Shown piece after piece: positions 1 to 10,566 of a DNA stretch of 64,000 nt. A program made the position numbers and the translations under genes. Within the stretch, counting starts at the first letter, position 1; each line of letters starts with the position of its first letter. The stretch is taken from the NCBI GenBank assembly GCA_003141455.1, contig PLMA01000058.1, positions 41,214-105,213 on the forward strand. The letters are read 5' to 3'. The notes under the pieces were generated by a model, which ran no database searches, was not told the origin of the DNA, and was given only the letters and a program-made list of their open reading frames with translations. This stretch comes from Chloroflexota bacterium. Its GTDB lineage: Bacteria > Chloroflexota > Limnocylindria > Limnocylindrales > CSP1-4.

Positions 1-246
1 GCCCGCCAGATCGTGCGCCTGCCCGAGGTCGTGGAGGACGCGGCCGCGAGCGAGGAGACACACGGCATCACGACCTACGCCACGGAGCTGGCGACCACGT
101 TCCACGCGTTCTACCGCGACGCCAGGGTTGTGGACCCGGACGAGCCGGAACGCTCGGCGGCACGCCTCGCCCTCGTGGCAGCCACTAAGACGACGCTCGC
201 CAACGCCCTGGGCTTGCTGGGGATCTCCGCCCCCGAGTTGATGTAG
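1..246 (+). CDS. argS: Arginyl-tRNA synthetase, C-terminal (DALR) fragment, truncated by window start
   Basis: Frame open from base 1; C-terminus ITTYATELATTFHAFYRDARV...ARLALVAATKTTLANALGLLGISAPELM matches the ArgS DALR end. Confidence 0.85.
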   Translation, partial: ARQIVRLPEVVEDAAASEETHGITTYATELATTFHAFYRDARVVDPDEPERSAARLALVAATKTTLANALGLLGISAPELM

Positions 247-253
247 GCGGGCC

Positions 254-1543
254 CTAGAGGGGCGGCCGGCAGGGCGCGAAGGCTTCCAGCGCGGTCACGT
301 TCGAGGCCACGTACAAGGCCACCCCGCTTGCGTCGGCGCACACGATCGCCGGACCCGGCAGCTGTCCCGTCTTCGAGGTCGCCGCACTCTGGAATGCCGC
401 CTTGCCGGCGGCGGTACGCCAGGAGGTGCGCAGGACGACGGCCCACGTGCCGTTGGGGCCTTCGTACAAGCCGACCCGGTCGCCGCCCCAGTCGGACGTG
501 GCCGCAGCGGCCGCCCGGGATTGGGCGGCTGAAGGCGTCTCGCCTTCGAGCCATATCCGAAGCTCCAGCTCACCCAGCGTGTCCTGCATCGTCAGCTTCC
601 AGCCCGTCAGGGATGCCGGGATCGCCGGGACCGTCACCTCCACCGGCTTGACGTGCGCGGTGTACAGGTCCGGGTGCAGGATCTGCGAGGTCGAGTTGGG
701 CAGATTGGCGTACAGGGCGTTGACGGCTTCCCATCCGCCCGCGTGGTAGATGCTCTGGACGAAGCTGAGGCCGGCCTCGTACGGGAACGTCAGTGTCTCG
801 CTCAGGATCCGCGGTGCCTTTGCCAGCTGGTCCGCTTGGGGCCCGATCAGAGACTCGCCGGCGACCTGCGCCATCTCGATCACCGACATGTGCTTGATCA
901 TCCATTGGCTCATCAGTTCGGTCGCGTCGCCCTCGGGGACCGCGAGGCGAGCCAGGTCGCGGTCGCTCTGGTCGGGCGCGTCGAGGGCCAGTTTGTCGAG
1001 CCCAAAGTTCTGATCCTGCAGGGCGTGGGTGTATTCGTGCGAGAAGGTGAGCTTCTCCATGCCACCCACACCACCCGATTCGGAGAGCACGTACAGGCCC
1101 TTCGAGTCGGTGTCGTAGAAACCGATCACCTGGCCGGCCTGGAGATCGATCTCCATCTGTTCCAGCGATGAGCCCTCCGGCAACAGCCCGAGATGGATGA
1201 AGAGCCTGCTCTGGTTCGCCATCGCCTGGTGGTCGGTCTGGGCCGCGTTCGCTCTCGTGAGCCAGTCTCGGACACCCTGCGAGTCGAGCAGGACGGGCGT
1301 GACCGGACTCTTGGCCGTGAGACCGCGGAGCGCCTGGACCTGGGTCTCGATCTGAGCGTAGACCGCAAGGTCGGCTGGATTGGGCGATCCGCCCGACGGA
1401 GCCGCGGTACTGGACGCGGACGGCGGCGAAGTGGCGGTCCCGATTGCCGGTGACGATCGCGCCGGCCATCCGTTGGCCGGGCCGCACGCGGCCAGAAGGA
1501 AGGCCAGGGCCACGAGCAAGGAGGGGCGACCGCGGACGTTCAC
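254..1543 (-). CDS. Secreted lipoprotein with HExxH metallopeptidase-like motif
   Basis: Lipobox LLAACG after a signal peptide; motif LTFSHEYTHALQDQNF; GTG starts at 1543 or 1549. Confidence 0.7.
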   Translation of the reverse strand: MNVRGRPSLLVALAFLLAACGPANGWPARSSPAIGTATSPPSASSTAAPSGGSPNPADLAVYAQIETQVQALRGLTAKSPVTPVLLDSQGVRDWLTRANAAQTDHQAMANQSRLFIHLGLLPEGSSLEQMEIDLQAGQVIGFYDTDSKGLYVLSESGGVGGMEKLTFSHEYTHALQDQNFGLDKLALDAPDQSDRDLARLAVPEGDATELMSQWMIKHMSVIEMAQVAGESLIGPQADQLAKAPRILSETLTFPYEAGLSFVQSIYHAGGWEAVNALYANLPNSTSQILHPDLYTAHVKPVEVTVPAIPASLTGWKLTMQDTLGELELRIWLEGETPSAAQSRAAAAATSDWGGDRVGLYEGPNGTWAVVLRTSWRTAAGKAAFQSAATSKTGQLPGPAIVCADASGVALYVASNVTALEAFAPCRPPL

Positions 1544-1770
1544 ACGCACATTCTGCCAGGCCCCGGGTAGTGGCGCGGTCGCGCGTGTCGGCCGTCGGAG
1601 ATCACCGCCGCGCAGGCGCCGCGGACGAGCCGCCAGCCTCGTTCCCCCCATCGGATCACTTGGTTGCGGTTTCTTAATGAACTAGCTTGTTCCGCGTTCA
1701 CGATGAACGGCTACCGTACGTATAGGAACACGGGAAGATAATCCTGAACGTTCCATCCTCCCTCCCTCCG

Positions 1771-1812
1771 ACCGGAGGTGCCGATTGGGCAGGCGCCTCC
1801 GGTCCTCTTTTT
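1771..1812 (+). terminator. Candidate intrinsic terminator (orphan, + strand)
   Basis: ACCGGAGG (1771-1778) pairs with CCTCCGGT (1796-1803), followed by CCTCTTTTT. Confidence 0.5.
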
Positions 1813-1916
1813 GCGGCGCAGCGTGGGGACCGCGAACGGGAGGTGCGGCCAGATGGGCGGCGATGGATGAGCCGCGTGATAAGCGGCGCCTTCGTCACCT
1901 GTGCAAGAATCCATTC

Positions 1917-2591
1917 ATGGAACTCACCTGGTACGGGCGGACCTGCGTCCGCATGCGCGGCAAGGAAGCGGTCGTCGTGGCCGATGCCTATCAATCGATC
2001 GTGGGTCCTACGGGACGCGGCATCACCGGCGACATCGTCACCTACAGTCACCCGGACGACGCGCCCCACCCAAGAGCCAAGGGCCACGTTTCGCGCGACG
2101 GCTCGACTCTGCTCCCGAGCAGCCTCGAGGAGGCGTTCTGCCTCGATGGGCCGGGCGAGTACGAAGTGAAGGACGTCCTGATCACCGGCGTGAAGACCTT
2201 CCGCGACGAGAACCGCGGCGACGAGCGCGGGCGGAACGTGGCTTTCATCGTGGAACTCGACGGCGTCCACGTGATCCACCTCGGCGACATCGGCCACCTC
2301 CTGACCGAGGACAAGCTGACCGACATCGGTCCGGTCGATGTGGCCTGCATCCCCGTCGGAGGCACGCTTTCCGCCACCAGGGCAGCCGAGCTCGTGGCCC
2401 AGCTCGACGTCAAGGTGGTCGTGCCGCTGCCGGTCTGCGAAGACGACGATTCGGCCGAGGCCCTGGACAAGTTCCTCCATGAGATGGGGGTCTCTGCGGC
2501 TCCGGTGCCGCAGTCGAAGCTGGCTCTCATGCCGTCCACGCTCCCAGCCGAAGTCACGACCGTGCTCCTGGAGCAGCGCGGCAAGGTCTAG
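1917..2591 (+). CDS. MBL-fold metal-dependent hydrolase
   Basis: MELTWYGRTCVRMRGKEAVVVADAY...; typical UlaG-like/MBL-fold small hydrolase pattern with HVIHLGDIGH. Confidence 0.75.
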   Translation: MELTWYGRTCVRMRGKEAVVVADAYQSIVGPTGRGITGDIVTYSHPDDAPHPRAKGHVSRDGSTLLPSSLEEAFCLDGPGEYEVKDVLITGVKTFRDENRGDERGRNVAFIVELDGVHVIHLGDIGHLLTEDKLTDIGPVDVACIPVGGTLSATRAAELVAQLDVKVVVPLPVCEDDDSAEALDKFLHEMGVSAAPVPQSKLALMPSTLPAEVTTVLLEQRGKV

Positions 2592-2671
2592 GCTTCGGAC
2601 TCGGGCAGAGGGAAAGGGACAGAGAGCTGCCGGCCTTGCACAGGCGGCGGATCGAGACTCACTTTGCCGAC

Positions 2672-4000
2672 TCAGGCGCGCGACAGGACCGTGGCGCCGC
2701 GCTTGATAACCGTCTGGATTCGATTCGAACCGAGCCAGTAGGGGATCTGCTCGAGCGTGGGTACGTCCCAGATGACCAGGTCCGCCTGCTTGCCCGGTTC
2801 GATCGAGCCGATCTCGGAGTCGAGCCCCAGTGAGTGGGCCGCGTTGATCGTGACCGCGGCCAGGGCCTCCGCTGGCGTCAGGCCCATCTCCACGCAGGCG
2901 ATGGACATCACGAGCGGCAGGCTCACTGTCGGGCTCGTGCCGGGGTTGAGGTCCGTGGCGAGAGCGACGGGGATGCCGGCGTCGACGAAGCGGCGCGCCG
3001 GGGCGAAGTGGTGCTGACCGAGGAACCAGCTCGTGGCGGGAAGCAGCGTGGCAACCACCGGATGCCCCGAGTCGGCGACCCGAGCCAGAGCCGCGATTCC
3101 ATCCTCGGACACTGCCGCGAGATGGTCGGCCGAAAGGCAGCCCATCTCCGCCGCCAGCTCCGCCCCGCCCGATGGAGCCAGTTCGTCGGCGTGGATGCGG
3201 CGCGCCATGCCGTGGCCGGCGGCTGCCCGCAGGATCAGGCTCGTCTGGCGGGCGTCGAAGACTCCCGTTTCGCAGAAGACGTCGCAGAAGCGGGCTATCC
3301 CTTGCCGGGCGACCGCTGGGAGCTGGTCGTCGACGACGCTGGCGACGTAGGAGTCGGTGCCGTCGGGGCGGTCGCGATATTCGGCCGGGACGGCGTGAGC
3401 GCCCAGGAACGTCGGAACGAGCTGCACCGGCCCCTCACCACCCAGCCGGCCGATCACCTCGAGCAGCCGCAGCTCCGTCGCCACGTCCAGCCCATAGCCG
3501 GACTTGGCCTCCGCCGTGGTGGTGCCGTTTGCCAGCATCTCGGCCAGGCGGCGGCGCGCTCCGGCGAGTAGCTCCTCGTCCGAAGCGGCGCGCGTAGCCG
3601 CCACGGTGGAGAGAATCCCCCCGCCGGCGGCGAGGATCTCCAGGTAGCCCGCGCCGTGGGTCCGCATCTGCCACTCGGCCTCGCGCGTGCCGGCGAATAC
3701 GAGGTGTGTATGAGCGTCGATGAGACCGGGCGTGATCAGTCCACCGGCCGCGTCCAGACGGTCGAAGGCCTCGAGCGGGTAGCCGTCGGCCGCGATCTGG
3801 CGGTGGACGTCGTCGCGCGACCCGACGGCCAGGATCCGGCTCCGCCACGCGGCCACGGCGAGGCCGGTGCCGGTCAGCGCGGCGGCGTCGGCCTGGGCGG
3901 TTCCGTGGCGCAGGCCACCCGCCAGAGTGGCAACCGACCCGGCGCCCTCGATGAGGAGGCCCGGCATGTCGTCGCGGGCCGCGGCCGTCTCTCGCGTCAC
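2672..4000 (-). CDS. hutI: Imidazolonepropionase
   Basis: LITPGLIDAHTHLVFAGTREAE, GTTTAEAKSGYGLD, HADELAPSGGAELAAE motifs. Confidence 0.95.
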   Translation of the reverse strand: MTRETAAARDDMPGLLIEGAGSVATLAGGLRHGTAQADAAALTGTGLAVAAWRSRILAVGSRDDVHRQIAADGYPLEAFDRLDAAGGLITPGLIDAHTHLVFAGTREAEWQMRTHGAGYLEILAAGGGILSTVAATRAASDEELLAGARRRLAEMLANGTTTAEAKSGYGLDVATELRLLEVIGRLGGEGPVQLVPTFLGAHAVPAEYRDRPDGTDSYVASVVDDQLPAVARQGIARFCDVFCETGVFDARQTSLILRAAAGHGMARRIHADELAPSGGAELAAEMGCLSADHLAAVSEDGIAALARVADSGHPVVATLLPATSWFLGQHHFAPARRFVDAGIPVALATDLNPGTSPTVSLPLVMSIACVEMGLTPAEALAAVTINAAHSLGLDSEIGSIEPGKQADLVIWDVPTLEQIPYWLGSNRIQTVIKRGATVLSRA

Positions 4001-4004
4001 GCTC

Positions 4005-4967
4005 TCACCCTCCCCGGGCCGCTTGGAGCCGCAGCTCCAGCGCTTGCAGCGGCGAGAAGTCGCGCAGCTTGAGAAATCGCGCCGCGCCCGCCAGTCGCTC
4101 GGACTGGGGAAGCTCCTCCGAGACGCCGCTGTGGTCGGCTACGTCCAGGAGTGCCTCCAGCGGAGCGAGCCCTATCAGCTCGGACTCGAGCAGGTGGACG
4201 CCATCTCCGGCGGCCTCCGCCCGGACCGATTCCCAGGCGAGCCAGAGCGGGGTCGTCCGGTAGTCGAGCAGGTTCATCGACACCTGCGCCCGGCCGATCT
4301 CCTCGATCCAGAAGCCCTTCGCCTGCACCCGGGGCAAACCGCCGCTCGACTCCCTGATCCGGCGCGCGATCCGCTTGGCCAGCTCGACGTCGCTGCTGTC
4401 GAGGTTGATGTTGTAGGCGATCAGGAACGGGCGGGCGCCAACGGCCATGGCCCCGGCCGTGGCATGGAGCCGGGTCGGACCGAAATCGGGCTCCCGGCCC
4501 GGTTCGCCGATTTGCGCCTTGAGGCCCTCATACTGGCCCCGCCGAACGTCCGCCAGGCGCCGCCGCGACGGCGACGTCGCCGCTTCGCCGAACAGGTAGA
4601 CGGGGATGCCGAACCGATCGGCCACCGTGGCTCCGAAAGTCCGCGCCAACTCGATGCAGTCGGCCATCGTGGCCCCGGCTAGAGGCACGAAAGGGACTAC
4701 GTCGACGGCTCCGATGCGCGGGTGTTCGCCTGCCTGGTTCTCCATGTCGATCTCGGCCACGGCCACGGCTACCGTCCGCTCCAGGGCCTCCAGGATCGGG
4801 GCCGTCTCGCCGGCCAGGGTCAGGACAGTCCGGTTGTGGCTCGCGTCGCTGGTTCGGTCGAGCAGGTGGGCGCCGGGCACGCTCTCGACGGTCGAGACCA
4901 GCCTGTCCACCACATCGAGCCGCCGGCCCTCGCTGAAGTTGGGGACCGATTCGACGAGCTTGGTCAC
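4005..4967 (-). CDS. Glutamate formimidoyltransferase
   Basis: TKLVESVPNFSEGRR, GAHLLDRTSDASHNRTVLTLAG, HPRIGAVDVVPFVPL; GTG start at 4967. Confidence 0.93.
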   Translation of the reverse strand: MTKLVESVPNFSEGRRLDVVDRLVSTVESVPGAHLLDRTSDASHNRTVLTLAGETAPILEALERTVAVAVAEIDMENQAGEHPRIGAVDVVPFVPLAGATMADCIELARTFGATVADRFGIPVYLFGEAATSPSRRRLADVRRGQYEGLKAQIGEPGREPDFGPTRLHATAGAMAVGARPFLIAYNINLDSSDVELAKRIARRIRESSGGLPRVQAKGFWIEEIGRAQVSMNLLDYRTTPLWLAWESVRAEAAGDGVHLLESELIGLAPLEALLDVADHSGVSEELPQSERLAGAARFLKLRDFSPLQALELRLQAARGG

Positions 4968-5101
4968 GCTTCCTCCGTCTGCCTTGTCGCCCTTGGCTCC
5001 GCGGCGCCGACTTCCGTATCGTGGCACACGGGCAATGCGACGGGTCGCCTAATGCCCGATCCGATCGCCGCGGATAGCATGCCGCGAATGAAGGAACAGG
5101 T

Positions 5102-6394
5102 ATGGCCTCGCTAGCCCGACCGTCCGTGTGGCGGCACCGAGATTTCGTGAAGCTCTGGTCCGCGGCGACCGTGTCGGTGCTCGGCAGCCAGGTGACGGTG
5201 ATCGCCCTGCCATACATCGCCCTGACCATGCTCGGGGCGAGCGTCCTGCAGGTCTCGGCTCTCGCGGCCGTCGAGATGCTGCCGTTCCTCCTGTTCACCC
5301 TGCCTGCCGGCGCGTGGCTGGATCGCACCCGACGGCGCCCCGTGCTGATCGCCGCCGACATCGGCCGGGGGGTGGTCCTCCTGTCCGTTCCCGTGGCGTA
5401 CGCGCTCGACGCGCTGAGCCTGTGGCAGCTCTACGCCGTCGCCTTCGCAACCGGGACGTTGACGGCCTTCTTCGATGTGGCCGACCAGTCGTACCTGCCG
5501 GAGATCCTGGACCGCGACGCCCTGGTCGACGGCAACGCCAACCTGCAGATCAGCGCCTCGGTGGCGCAGATCGGCGGCCCGGTCCTCGGCGGAAACCTGA
5601 TTGCCATCGCGACCGCGCCGTTCGCGATCGCTTTCGACGCCCTGAGCTTCTTCGTCTCCGGCGGGTTTCTGAGTTCCATCCGCCGGCGCGACGAGAAGCC
5701 AGGGCGGCGCCTCGACGCAGACGGCCGCCCGACTTCGATACGCAGCGACATAGCCGAAGGGCTCAGGTATGTCCTGGGACACCGCTACCTGCGGCCGATC
5801 GCTGCCTGCACCGGCACGTCGAACCTGTTCTCGGCTGCCCTGTTCGGCATCTTCCCCGTCCTGATCTGGGATGAGCTGCGGCTGCCGCCCGCGTTCTTCG
5901 GGACCGTGATTGGACTGGCCAGCTTAGGCTTCCTGGTCGGTGCCGCTCTCTCGAGCCGGCTGCCCCGGGCCATCGGCCTGGGTCGCACGATCGTGATCTC
6001 GGCCGCGCTCAGCTCTCCGGCAATGCTGCTCGTGGCACTCACGCCCGCGGCGCTCGACTGGGCCGCCGTGACCCTCTTCGTCGGCTGGTTCTTCACCGGT
6101 CTCACCCAGGTGGTCTACAACGTGGCCCAGGTCAGCCTGCGTCAGGCAATCACGCCGCTCGACATGCAGAGCCGGATGAACGCGACGATGAGGTTCATCG
6201 TCTGGGGCACGATCCCGATCGGCTCGCTGATGGGCGGCGTCATGGCCTCGGTCATGCCGGTGAGGTCGGCCCTGATCGTCGCCGCGTTGGCCACGTTCGC
6301 GTCGGTGCTGCCGGTGCTGATATCACCGGTCAGATCGCTGCGCGAGATACCGCGGGAAGCCGGCCCGACTCGCGGCCAGGCTGCCGCGGGCTGA
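5102..6394 (+). CDS. MFS transporter (EntS/macrolide-exporter-like)
   Basis: 12-TM pattern; RDFVKLWSAATVSVLGSQVTVIALPYIAL; LDRTRRRPVLIAADIGRG. Confidence 0.88.
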   Translation: MASLARPSVWRHRDFVKLWSAATVSVLGSQVTVIALPYIALTMLGASVLQVSALAAVEMLPFLLFTLPAGAWLDRTRRRPVLIAADIGRGVVLLSVPVAYALDALSLWQLYAVAFATGTLTAFFDVADQSYLPEILDRDALVDGNANLQISASVAQIGGPVLGGNLIAIATAPFAIAFDALSFFVSGGFLSSIRRRDEKPGRRLDADGRPTSIRSDIAEGLRYVLGHRYLRPIAACTGTSNLFSAALFGIFPVLIWDELRLPPAFFGTVIGLASLGFLVGAALSSRLPRAIGLGRTIVISAALSSPAMLLVALTPAALDWAAVTLFVGWFFTGLTQVVYNVAQVSLRQAITPLDMQSRMNATMRFIVWGTIPIGSLMGGVMASVMPVRSALIVAALATFASVLPVLISPVRSLREIPREAGPTRGQAAAG

Positions 6395-6456
6395 CGCGGC
6401 GCTGCCGGCGCGGCTGCGGCCCCTCGGCTGTATCCCGGCTACTCGGTCTGCCCGGT

Positions 6457-7170
6457 CTACTCGGTCTGCTCGCGGCGCGCTCCCGCGGCCCGGTCCCAGA
6501 CGCTGTGGTCCATCCGTTCGTTGGCGACGAGCCAGAGCGAGCCGATCGGGCCGAAGCTCATCGTGCCGATGCCGAGCATCTCGACGCCCGGGGCGAAGCC
6601 GTGGATTTCCGCGACCACGTTCCCATGCAGCGGGTAGCCACCCGACAGCCGCTCGGGCTCAAGCACCGTGGCCTTCGGTATCAGCGACAGCTCCTCCGGG
6701 GCGCGGGGCATCTCTTCGTCCGGGTCGTTCTTGGAGTAGGGTTGGATCATCAGCGCGCCCGCTTCCCACCTCATCAGGAACCGCTCGATGGTGTCGCCGA
6801 TGACGGAGACCCCTTCCGGAGTCGCGATGGCCGCGAAGTCGAGCCCTTGGTCGTCCGAGAGAAAACCCAGCGCGGTCTGGTCCAGCAGCTTGGCAATCGC
6901 GGCCGTGGCGGTCAGCCACGGAGCCTGTTCGAAGGGCTGTTCCTCACTACCGAGCACGCGCAGGGCGTCGACGTAGCTCGGCGCGAGAGGTCTGGCGGCG
7001 CGGATCGCGGCGCGATCCCCCGGCTTGAGCGCCGGCAGGTCCAGGTCGAGAAGCCACAGCTCGCGACCGACCATTTCGAAGAGCTTGTAGCCGTGCCGGC
7101 GCTGCAACTCCGGCAGGGCGGCCTCGCTCGGCCTCTGCTTCAGCAGCACTCCCTGGATTCTGTGCGCCAC
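6457..7170 (-). CDS. Hypothetical protein
   Basis: Coherent 237-aa ORF with good codon usage; no family recognised. Confidence 0.6.
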   Translation of the reverse strand: MAHRIQGVLLKQRPSEAALPELQRRHGYKLFEMVGRELWLLDLDLPALKPGDRAAIRAARPLAPSYVDALRVLGSEEQPFEQAPWLTATAAIAKLLDQTALGFLSDDQGLDFAAIATPEGVSVIGDTIERFLMRWEAGALMIQPYSKNDPDEEMPRAPEELSLIPKATVLEPERLSGGYPLHGNVVAEIHGFAPGVEMLGIGTMSFGPIGSLWLVANERMDHSVWDRAAGARREQTE

Positions 7171-7224
7171 AGGGTTCTTCCCCTCACAGAGGTAGTAATG
7201 GACCAGAGCGTAACCGGCCGTGGC

Positions 7225-8922
7225 CTAGCTTGTTGAGTCCTCAGGATCGAGCATAGGGAGTCTAATGCCTCGCTCCCGGGCGACCTCGATAGCACTTTCG
7301 TACCCGGCATCGGCATGACGCATCACGCCCGTGCCCGGATCTGTGGTGAGCACCCGCTCCAGCTTCTGCGCCGCAAGGTCCGTGCCGTCGGCGACGACCA
7401 CCATCCCTGCGTGCTGTGAGTAGCCGATCCCCGTCCCGCCGCCGTGGTGGATCGACACCCAGCTGGCACCGGCCGCGGTATTCACCAGGGCGTTGAGAAG
7501 CGGCCAATCGGCGATCGCGTCGGACCCGTCGCGCATCGACTCCGTCTCGCGGTTGGGCGAGGCCACCGAGCCCGAGTCGAGATGGTCGCGGCCGATGACG
7601 ATCGGGGCGGCGACGGCGCCCGACCGAACCAGCTCGTTGAACGCCAGCCCCGCTCGAGCTCTCTCGCCGTAGCCGAGCCAGCAGATGCGGGCCGGCAGGC
7701 CCTGGAACGGCACCCGGGCCTCGGCCATCTCGATCCATCGCCGCAGCGACGCGTTGTCGGGGAACAGCTCCAGGATGGTTCGGTCCGTGGTGCGGATGTC
7801 GTCTGGATCGCCGGAGAGCGCGGCCCAGCGGAACGGCCCCTTGCCCTCGCAGAAGAGCGGCCGGATGAAGGCGGGCACGAAGCCCGGGAAGTCGAACGCG
7901 TTGGCCACGCCGGCGGCTTGAGCCTGGGCGCGGATGTTGTTGCCGTAGTCGAAGGTCACGGAGCCGGCGGCCCGGAAGGCCAGCATCGCCCGGACGTGGT
8001 CGGCCATGGAGGACATAGCGCGGCGTACGTACTCGTCCGGGTCCCGGCTCCGCAGGTCGGCCGCGCCGGCCACCGATACCCCCGCCGGAACGTAGCCGTT
8101 CAGGGCGTCGTGGGCGGAGGTCTGGTCCGTGACGATGTCGAATCGCTCGCCCCGCCGGACCAGGTCGGGCTCGAGTTCCGCGGCGTTGCCGACCAGCGCG
8201 ATCGACTCCGCACGCCCGGCGGCCGCAGCCTCACGCGCCCAGCGGAGGGCCTCGTCCGGCGCGTGCGTGAGCCGGTCCACGTACCCGATCTCCAGACGCC
8301 GCGCCGCCCGAGCTTCGTCCACCTCGATCACCAGGGCCACGCCGCCGTTCATCGTGACGGCCAACGGCTGAGCGCCGCCCATCCCGCCCAGGCCCGCCGT
8401 GAGCGTGACGCGCCCGTGGAGCGACCCGCCGAAGTGCTGGCGAGCGAGCTCCGCGAATGTCTCGTAGGTGCCTTGCAGGATCCCCTGCGTCCCGATGTAG
8501 ATCCACGATCCGGCGGTCATCTGGCCGTACATCGTCAGGCCGGCCCGCTCGAGCTCCCGGAACGTCTCCCAATTCGCCCACTTGCCCACCAGATTCGAGT
8601 TGGCGATCAGGACACGCGGCGCCCATTCATGCGTTCGGAATACCCCAACCGGCTTGCCCGACTGCACGAGCAACGTCTCGTCGTTCTCCAGGCGGCGCAG
8701 CTCGCGAACGATCGCGTCGAAGGCGGCCCAGCTTCGGGCGGCTCGGCCGGTGCCGCCGTAGACCACGAGATCCTGAGGGCGTTCCGCCACATCCGGATCC
8801 AGGTTGTTCATGAGCATGCGCAGGGCGGCCTCCTGGGCCCATCCCTTGCAGCTTCGCGCGGGACCGCGAGGTGCGCGGACGGTCCGGGGTCCCGGCCTGG
8901 CGGCGCTCGTCTCGATCGCCAT
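7225..8922 (-). CDS. hutU: Urocanate hydratase
   Basis: [65 protein letters not shown]; start at 8922 inside a longer ORF. Confidence 0.96.
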   Translation of the reverse strand: MAIETSAARPGPRTVRAPRGPARSCKGWAQEAALRMLMNNLDPDVAERPQDLVVYGGTGRAARSWAAFDAIVRELRRLENDETLLVQSGKPVGVFRTHEWAPRVLIANSNLVGKWANWETFRELERAGLTMYGQMTAGSWIYIGTQGILQGTYETFAELARQHFGGSLHGRVTLTAGLGGMGGAQPLAVTMNGGVALVIEVDEARAARRLEIGYVDRLTHAPDEALRWAREAAAAGRAESIALVGNAAELEPDLVRRGERFDIVTDQTSAHDALNGYVPAGVSVAGAADLRSRDPDEYVRRAMSSMADHVRAMLAFRAAGSVTFDYGNNIRAQAQAAGVANAFDFPGFVPAFIRPLFCEGKGPFRWAALSGDPDDIRTTDRTILELFPDNASLRRWIEMAEARVPFQGLPARICWLGYGERARAGLAFNELVRSGAVAAPIVIGRDHLDSGSVASPNRETESMRDGSDAIADWPLLNALVNTAAGASWVSIHHGGGTGIGYSQHAGMVVVADGTDLAAQKLERVLTTDPGTGVMRHADAGYESAIEVARERGIRLPMLDPEDSTS

Positions 8923-9026
8923 CGAAACCTCCGAAGAACTGCCCGAGCCTCGCTCGGGCGTCACGACTGCAGTGTGCGCCGGTTCGGGCGAGGCGTCATG
9001 CGGCAGGTCGGGCGGGCACCAACGAT

Positions 9027-9686
9027 CTAGTGCAGGCTCTCGATGAGCTTGCGGCCGAGGTCTCGAGGACCCAAGCCGTACATCGACAAGAGCAGTCCGT
9101 CCCCCAGCGAGAGCGTGTACACGATCGGGCCGCCTTTGCACGTCGAGACGTCGACGAGCCTGTCGTTGATGGTCGGCTGGCTGGAGCCCGAGACGCCGTC
9201 TGCCTGCGAGCACGCGCCGGTCGCGTACTCCTCCACCCAGGCCGTGTAGAAGTCCGCGTTGTTCTGCTTGTCCGGCTTGAGGCGGCCGATCGCCACGTAT
9301 AGCCAATCGGGATCTCCAAGACTGCCGATCGATGCGGCCGCATAGCCGTCGAACGAGTTGGCCAGGTCGGCGTCGCCCAGCACCTGCGTCTCGATGCCCG
9401 GGTTCTCCACGAGGGCCAGCGCCCCAACCGAGGCCGGCAGTTTGCCCATGAGGCTCGGGTCGATCCGCAGGCCGTAACGGCCGACCGTCCCGCTCGGCCA
9501 GACCGTGGGGCCGATGGGAACGGCCGTGTATTTCGGAGGCGCGACCGTGGGCGGATTGATCCCGCAAGCGGCGACGCAGACCACGACGGCCGCGAGCAGG
9601 GCAGCTGCGGAGCGACGGGCCGTGGCGGCGCGTGGGGCGCCGCGCGACTCAGAGCTCACGGCGGAGGACCGGGTATCGCTCGTCAT
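9027..9686 (-). CDS. Hypothetical lipoprotein
   Basis: Signal peptide and lipobox [11 protein letters not shown]; start may be downstream of 9686. Confidence 0.6.
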   Translation of the reverse strand: MTSDTRSSAVSSESRGAPRAATARRSAAALLAAVVVCVAACGINPPTVAPPKYTAVPIGPTVWPSGTVGRYGLRIDPSLMGKLPASVGALALVENPGIETQVLGDADLANSFDGYAAASIGSLGDPDWLYVAIGRLKPDKQNNADFYTAWVEEYATGACSQADGVSGSSQPTINDRLVDVSTCKGGPIVYTLSLGDGLLLSMYGLGPRDLGRKLIESLH

Positions 9687-10458
9687 CTACGGCCAGGCGG
9701 AAGCCTGCCTTGATCCAGAACTCGGGCCGTGCCGCCGGCGTCGAGTCTTCCTTGGCCCGCACCTCCGGATATGCCTCCACGGCTGCGAAACCCCGGCCGG
9801 CGAGATCCCCGCAAACCTCCTCGACGAGGCGCAGGGCATGCCCTCCACGCCGCGCCGCCGGCGTCGTGGCGATGCATGTGATTACCGCCGGAAGGGGCGC
9901 GTCCGGGAGCTGTGGGTAGAGTTCGCGGAGCCGCAGTGCCCGCGGATATGCGGACAGTGGCCCGAACTGGCAGTAGGCGACGGCATCGCCGTCGGCCAGG
10001 AGCAGCTTGGCATAGCTACCGAAGACGGCCAGGCCACGACCGAGGAGATGCAGCTTGCGGGGCGCCTCGGCTGCGATGGCCGGGCGGGCCAGCCGCTGCG
10101 GCACGAACGGGTTGTCGTCGGGCGGCCCACCCAGATCGTCGAGGAAGGGGTTACGGGCCGCGACTTTCGGAGGCGGGGCGAACGGATTGGCCGAAGTCCG
10201 GGGTGGCGGGGCGAAGGGATTCGCATCGGGTCCGGGTGGCGGCGCGAAAGGATTGCCGGCGGCCGCGCCGGAGGCAGCGGTCGAACCGGCGGTCGAGTCG
10301 GCCCTGGACGGCAGCCAGCCCGGCCTGCCGGCCTTCGAGCCCCGATCAGCGTCCTCCCAGTAGTCGCAGGTGCGGTGGTCGAACGATGGATCCGCGCAGG
10401 GCGGAATCATTCCAAAGCGGGCTTCGTCCGTGACGTCGACTATCTCGATGCGTGCCAT
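9649..10458 (-). CDS. GNAT-like acetyltransferase with internal NPFAPPP repeats
   Basis: C-terminal GNAT-like LPAVITCIATTPAARRGGHALRLVEEVCGDLAGRGFAAVEAYPE...[23 protein letters not shown]; central NPFAPPP repeats. Confidence 0.65.
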   Translation of the reverse strand: MARIEIVDVTDEARFGMIPPCADPSFDHRTCDYWEDADRGSKAGRPGWLPSRADSTAGSTAASGAAAGNPFAPPPGPDANPFAPPPRTSANPFAPPPKVAARNPFLDDLGGPPDDNPFVPQRLARPAIAAEAPRKLHLLGRGLAVFGSYAKLLLADGDAVAYCQFGPLSAYPRALRLRELYPQLPDAPLPAVITCIATTPAARRGGHALRLVEEVCGDLAGRGFAAVEAYPEVRAKEDSTPAARPEFWIKAGFRLAVDDERYPVLRREL

Positions 10459-10566
10459 GGACTCCAACTTTACGGCACTGCGGCTGCTCGGGGCGAACCG
10501 GGTGCCGGCTCTGGGCCGCCAGCCGGGCATCGGCTGGCGCCGCGTCCCAGTAGACTCGACGTCGCG

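Noticed and set aside
6439-6470. Short direct repeat CTACTCGGTCTGC around the stop of the 6457-7170 gene
   Set aside because: Two copies only, 18-bp period, most likely simple slippage of no clear function.
7444-9030. 528-aa + strand ORF antisense to hutU
   Set aside because: Antisense high-GC artefact; hutU on the minus strand is unambiguous.
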